From: Ardenticatenia bacterium | GTDB lineage: Bacteria; Chloroflexota; Anaerolineae; Aggregatilineales; Aggregatilineaceae | Direction of reading: 5' to 3' | Length of the DNA stretch: 16,906 bases | Assembly (NCBI GenBank): GCA_026984385.1 | Contig: JALSSH010000148.1 | Coordinates: forward strand, 1 to 16,906 | Shown: positions 13,712 to 16,906 of the stretch, piece by piece | Layout of the letters: each line of letters begins with the position of its first letter | How positions within the stretch are numbered: the stretch's first letter is position 1 | The notes under the pieces: model-generated | Database searches by the model: none | The model's input: the letters and a program-made list of their open reading frames with translations, nothing else | What the model was told of the DNA's origin: nothing | Position numbers and translations under genes: made by a program

Positions 13712-16700
13712 TGAACGGACGGGCGACGCGCGCCTGGGCTTTTGGGCGCTTTGCTTTTGTGCACGCGCTGCGCGATATGTGGCGCAACCGTTCGCGCACG
13801 GCTTTCGCGCTGATTTGCGTGGCGACGGGCGTGGCGGCGATTGTCGCTTTGCGCACCCTGGCGCTGATGATCGGCGACGAGATGACCACCAACCTCGCGC
13901 AATCCAATCGCGGAGATATTCACGTCTATGCCTCCGATGGGACGCCGGAACTGATGCAAACGGACGGCGGGATGCCGGTTTTTACGGAGGAAACCGTCGG
14001 GGTGATGCGCAATTGGGCGCGACAAGAGAGCGTGGAAATTTCGCTCGGGCGTAAACAGTTTGAACAACTCAGCGCCGAACCAAATGGCACGCCGCATTCT
14101 GCCGCCGTCATGCTGTTGGGGGTTGAGCCACAGCGCTACCCCTTCTATGACACCATCACTACGACACAGCCCGACGGCTTGACGCTGGCCGAAGTGTTCG
14201 ACCGTCCCGTGCCAGAAGGCACATATCCGATCGTGATCTCCAACGCGCTGGCCCGCTCGACCAGGCTCGGCGTGGGGGTGGGTGACGAAGTGCAAATCGG
14301 CAGCTCGGACGCGCGTTTTGTGGTGGTCGGTGTGTCTCAAGAAAACGCCGAAACCGTTGTCACCGCGCCGGAAACGTTCTTTTGGGACTATGCCTATTTG
14401 CGCATCGAAGACTTGACGGCGTTGGGGCTTGCGCCTTTGCCCACCGATGTTTACTTCAAAGTCCCCCGAGGCCGAGATATTGCCGAAGCGGAAAAGAGCC
14501 TGATCGCCTTTTTGCAAGCGCACTACGGCGCAGACGCCACCGATTTTGACGCCGAGCTGAACCGCGCCACCGTGCCGGAGTTAGCCGAACAAAACGGCGA
14601 AACGGCGAACACCATTGACGATTTGATTCTGGTGATGGGGCTTTCGTCGTTGCTGATCGGCGGCATCGGCATCATCAACACGATGTTGGTGGTGGTCAAC
14701 CGCCGCACGCTGGAGATCGCGGTGCTCAAGACGCTGGGGCTAAAAGGCTCGCGCGTGACGTTCCTTTTCTTGGTCGAAGCGTTGCTGATGGGCGTTATCG
14801 GCAGTTTGCTGGGGTTGGTGTTGGGTGTGTTGCTCAGCTATTCCATCCGCAACGTCGGCGAGGAAGCTCTCCGCGTGAGCTTGACCTGGCGTATCTACCC
14901 CGAAGCGTTGGGGAGCGGGATGATCTTGGGCGTGGTGGTGACGGCGCTTTTCGGCTTTTTGCCCACGCTGATCGCGGGGCAAGTGCGCCCCGCGATCGTA
15001 CTGCGTCCCAACGAAGCGCAGATGCCCGCCGCTGGCCTTTTACAAACGCTGTTCGCGCTGTTGGCGATGATTGTGGTGTTGGGCGTGTTGGTCAACAGCA
15101 TCGTTGGTGAAGCCTTTAGTTACAGTCCGGTGTACATGATCGCGGGCGGGGGCGCGTTGGTGGGGCTTTTCGCCGGCGTGATCCTCGCCAACACGCGCTT
15201 AGGGCAACCTTTGCCGGACTACTACCAATTTCGCCTGGCGCGCCGCTACGAACGGCTGGAAAACGCGCTGTTGCGTTGGGTGGGGGCGCTTTTCGGCGGG
15301 TTGCCGTTGCGTTCTTGGGAAGGCTTGCCTCGCCCCGAGCGTGGGCGGCGCGCCATCACCGCAGGGTTGCGCGGCTTGCGGCAAATTGTGCTGCTTTACG
15401 GCGCGCTGGCGATCGGCGCTTTGGTTGCTTCCGGCATCATGGCGCTGGCTGCGGAATTGTGGAGGCCGATGGGCTTGGGCGAGACCAAGCCTGTTCCGGA
15501 CGTGCTAAGCGCGGTGCAGTCCGGCGTATGGGGCTGGGTGGCGCTCTGGACGCTGCTCGTGTTGATCGTGGGCGGGGTGGTGCGCTGGTTCGGGCGACCG
15601 CTGGCGGGCCTGATCGCGCTCGGCTCGCTGGGCGTGACGTTGGGCGGCGCGCTGAGTTTTGCGTTGGGCGGCGCGTTGGAAGCGACGCTTGGCGGCACGA
15701 GCTTTTGGGACGCTCTGGCCCGCTTTTCGACCGGCATCGTGCTGGTGGAGGGCGCATTCGCGGCGCTGGGCGCGGTTTTCGTGGCGTTCTGGGTGTTGGT
15801 GTGGGCGCTGGGCAAAGTACCGACCGTGCTACTGCTCGGCTTGGTGAGCGTGGTGGTGGTCGGTCTGGGCGTGAGTGTGGCGGCTGCTGTGGCTATGCTG
15901 GGGCAGGCGGCGCTATTTGCTCTGATCGCGCTGGCGGCGTTGGCCTGGCTGAGCGTGCGGCTGGGGCTATGGGGACGTTTTGCGCCCTCGGCGGAAGTCA
16001 CAACGCTGGGCGCACCGACCCGCCGGGCGCCCGCAGTGGAGCAGGTAGCGCGCCAAGCCTCACCGGCTATGCTGGGCACGGCGGCGCTGGGCGGTGGTTT
16101 TTTGCTGCTGAGCAACGGGCGACAGATCGGCTTGTTGATTGTGTTGGCGCTGGTGGTTGCGTTGTGGTGGCGTTTGCGGCGGCATTATCGCGTGGACGGA
16201 CATTTGGTCAAGCGCGAGATCGGCGGACGCCGTGCGCGTGTGGCTTCGACGCTTTTGGGGCTGACGGTGGGGTTGGCCGGTTTGAGCTTGGTGGCGCTGA
16301 CTACCGACGCCGTGAACTATTTGCTGCAATCGCAGATGAACGAAACCATCGAGGGCAACTTGATCGCGATCAGCCCTTTGCCGGATCATATGGATGAGAT
16401 GGACGCTGCCTTGCGCGATCTTGACGATGTGGAAAGTTACGCCGTCTTCAGCACCTATGATGCGGTGTTGTTACAGGTCAACGGCGAGCCTGTGGTGTCG
16501 AATATCCCCGAGCATCGTCGCCAGCGCGCCGAAAATAGCAACTGGGACTATCCGGACGAGGGCATCGCTACGGCGATCACCGAGCGAATGAACGTAGAGA
16601 ATGTGCCGGACTATCGTATGGTTGCAGGGCGCAACTTGGGGCCGCAGGATGTCGGCAAACCGCGCGTTATCCTGCGAGAATCGTTTTTCTCTCAACAGTA

Positions 16701-16906
16701 CGGTATTGATGTTGGGGATAAGCTACTGTTTTTGCTGCGCGACGGGCAGGGGAAAGATGACGAGATACGCATGGAATTTGAGGTCATTGGCCTCATCTCG
16801 CGTAATTCCCAACAAAACGGTCTAGAAGCAGCAGGCGATATGTTCTCGGTGGCGCCGGGCGTGCTTTCGGACGCAGGCGTCAAGCCACAGATGACCGTGG
16901 CGATTG
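13711..16906 (+). CDS. Giant FtsX/MacB-type ABC permease (3' end outside window)
   Basis: The frame is open from the ATG at 13711 to the window edge: 1065 residues and no stop. Module one has a TM helix (about 31-52), a large extracytoplasmic MacB-PCD-like domain (about 53-300) and an FtsX core with GGIGIINTMLVVV, NRRTLEIAVLKTLGLKG (317-346) and two more helices (351-377, 402-424). A central part (about 445-830) follows, with roughly nine or ten hydrophobic segments separated by short loops. From about 835 a second module starts: GGRRARVASTLLGLTVGL, a TM helix, then a new extracytoplasmic domain that runs off the end. Two FtsX modules on one chain are known in large lipid/lipoprotein-type permeases; the missing part probably holds a second FtsX core. 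It partners the upstream ATPase, with which it overlaps by one base. A purine-rich AAGGGGG lies before the start. Confidence 0.9.
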   Translation, partial: MNGRATRAWAFGRFAFVHALRDMWRNRSRTAFALICVATGVAAIVALRTLALMIGDEMTTNLAQSNRGDIHVYASDGTPELMQTDGGMPVFTEETVGVMRNWARQESVEISLGRKQFEQLSAEPNGTPHSAAVMLLGVEPQRYPFYDTITTTQPDGLTLAEVFDRPVPEGTYPIVISNALARSTRLGVGVGDEVQIGSSDARFVVVGVSQENAETVVTAPETFFWDYAYLRIEDLTALGLAPLPTDVYFKVPRGRDIAEAEKSLIAFLQAHYGADATDFDAELNRATVPELAEQNGETANTIDDLILVMGLSSLLIGGIGIINTMLVVVNRRTLEIAVLKTLGLKGSRVTFLFLVEALLMGVIGSLLGLVLGVLLSYSIRNVGEEALRVSLTWRIYPEALGSGMILGVVVTALFGFLPTLIAGQVRPAIVLRPNEAQMPAAGLLQTLFALLAMIVVLGVLVNSIVGEAFSYSPVYMIAGGGALVGLFAGVILANTRLGQPLPDYYQFRLARRYERLENALLRWVGALFGGLPLRSWEGLPRPERGRRAITAGLRGLRQIVLLYGALAIGALVASGIMALAAELWRPMGLGETKPVPDVLSAVQSGVWGWVALWTLLVLIVGGVVRWFGRPLAGLIALGSLGVTLGGALSFALGGALEATLGGTSFWDALARFSTGIVLVEGAFAALGAVFVAFWVLVWALGKVPTVLLLGLVSVVVVGLGVSVAAAVAMLGQAALFALIALAALAWLSVRLGLWGRFAPSAEVTTLGAPTRRAPAVEQVARQASPAMLGTAALGGGFLLLSNGRQIGLLIVLALVVALWWRLRRHYRVDGHLVKREIGGRRARVASTLLGLTVGLAGLSLVALTTDAVNYLLQSQMNETIEGNLIAISPLPDHMDEMDAALRDLDDVESYAVFSTYDAVLLQVNGEPVVSNIPEHRRQRAENSNWDYPDEGIATAITERMNVENVPDYRMVAGRNLGPQDVGKPRVILRESFFSQQYGIDVGDKLLFLLRDGQGKDDEIRMEFEVIGLISRNSQQNGLEAAGDMFSVAPGVLSDAGVKPQMTVAI

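Noticed and set aside
13351..14523. A 390-codon open frame on the minus strand
   Set aside because: It is antisense to the ABC ATPase and permease, both of which have clear motifs. Its product is rich in H, R, Q and G with no domain, typical of a GC-rich shadow frame.
15276..16397. A 373-codon open frame on the plus strand
   Set aside because: It is out of frame within the permease gene and encodes a G/A/R-rich low-complexity product; the permease frame stays open with well-formed membrane helices.
1..16906. Mobile elements, CRISPR arrays, tRNA or rRNA genes
   Set aside because: No direct-repeat arrays, terminal inverted repeats, transposase or integrase motifs, or cloverleaf-like sequence were seen on either strand.

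Overview
The window looks like a piece of the chromosome of a free-living, GC-rich bacterium (roughly 60% GC by eye). GTG starts are frequent and genes are tightly packed. The gene mix suggests Chloroflexota, perhaps Anaerolineae: a stand-alone MsmK/UgpC-type ATPase, a large soluble GAF-repeat histidine kinase, a Clp-N/kinase-like fusion, an SH3/YkuD L,D-transpeptidase and a very large FtsX-type permease. That assignment is inference from protein style, not from a marker gene. I see no tRNA, rRNA, CRISPR array, insertion sequence, integrase or phage gene.

Region 1 (1-1099, + strand) holds the 3' end of purH, followed 8 bases later by a three-cysteine arsenate reductase (ArsC type). Region 2 (1100-2521) is a self-contained unit: an extended -10 promoter, a roughly 150-base leader that can fold, an MsmK/UgpC-family sugar ABC ATPase and a strong intrinsic terminator. 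No permease or binding protein is in view. Region 3 (2553-5918) is a 978-residue FAD/Fe-S oxidoreductase of the D-lactate/D-2-hydroxyglutarate dehydrogenase type, followed by a YjbQ/UPF0047 protein. In the oxidoreductase, the expected cysteines of the first CCG module are all serine.

Region 4 (6010-11053) is the most unusual part. It is a three-gene signalling cluster: a soluble multi-GAF histidine kinase with no response regulator beside it, a small FHA-domain protein, and, overlapping the FHA stop codon, a 629-residue protein. That last protein joins a double Clp-N repeat to a protein-kinase/aminoglycoside-phosphotransferase-like fold with a large insert. Phospho-signal input, a phosphopeptide-binding module and a possible phosphotransferase linked to a Clp-type adaptor domain would make a coherent, apparently undescribed pathway. 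This is the best candidate for a new system here.

Region 5 (11058-12779, - strand) converges on region 4 with only four bases between the two stop codons. It encodes a secreted YkuD L,D-transpeptidase and a membrane-anchored FecR-domain protein, driven by a good extended -10 promoter. Region 6 (12986 to the window end, + strand) is divergent from region 5. It encodes a LolD/MacB-type ATPase and, overlapping its stop codon, a giant FtsX-type permease that runs off the window after 1065 residues. Regions 5 and 6 together suggest a cell-envelope theme. No stretch longer than 300 bases lacks a gene.
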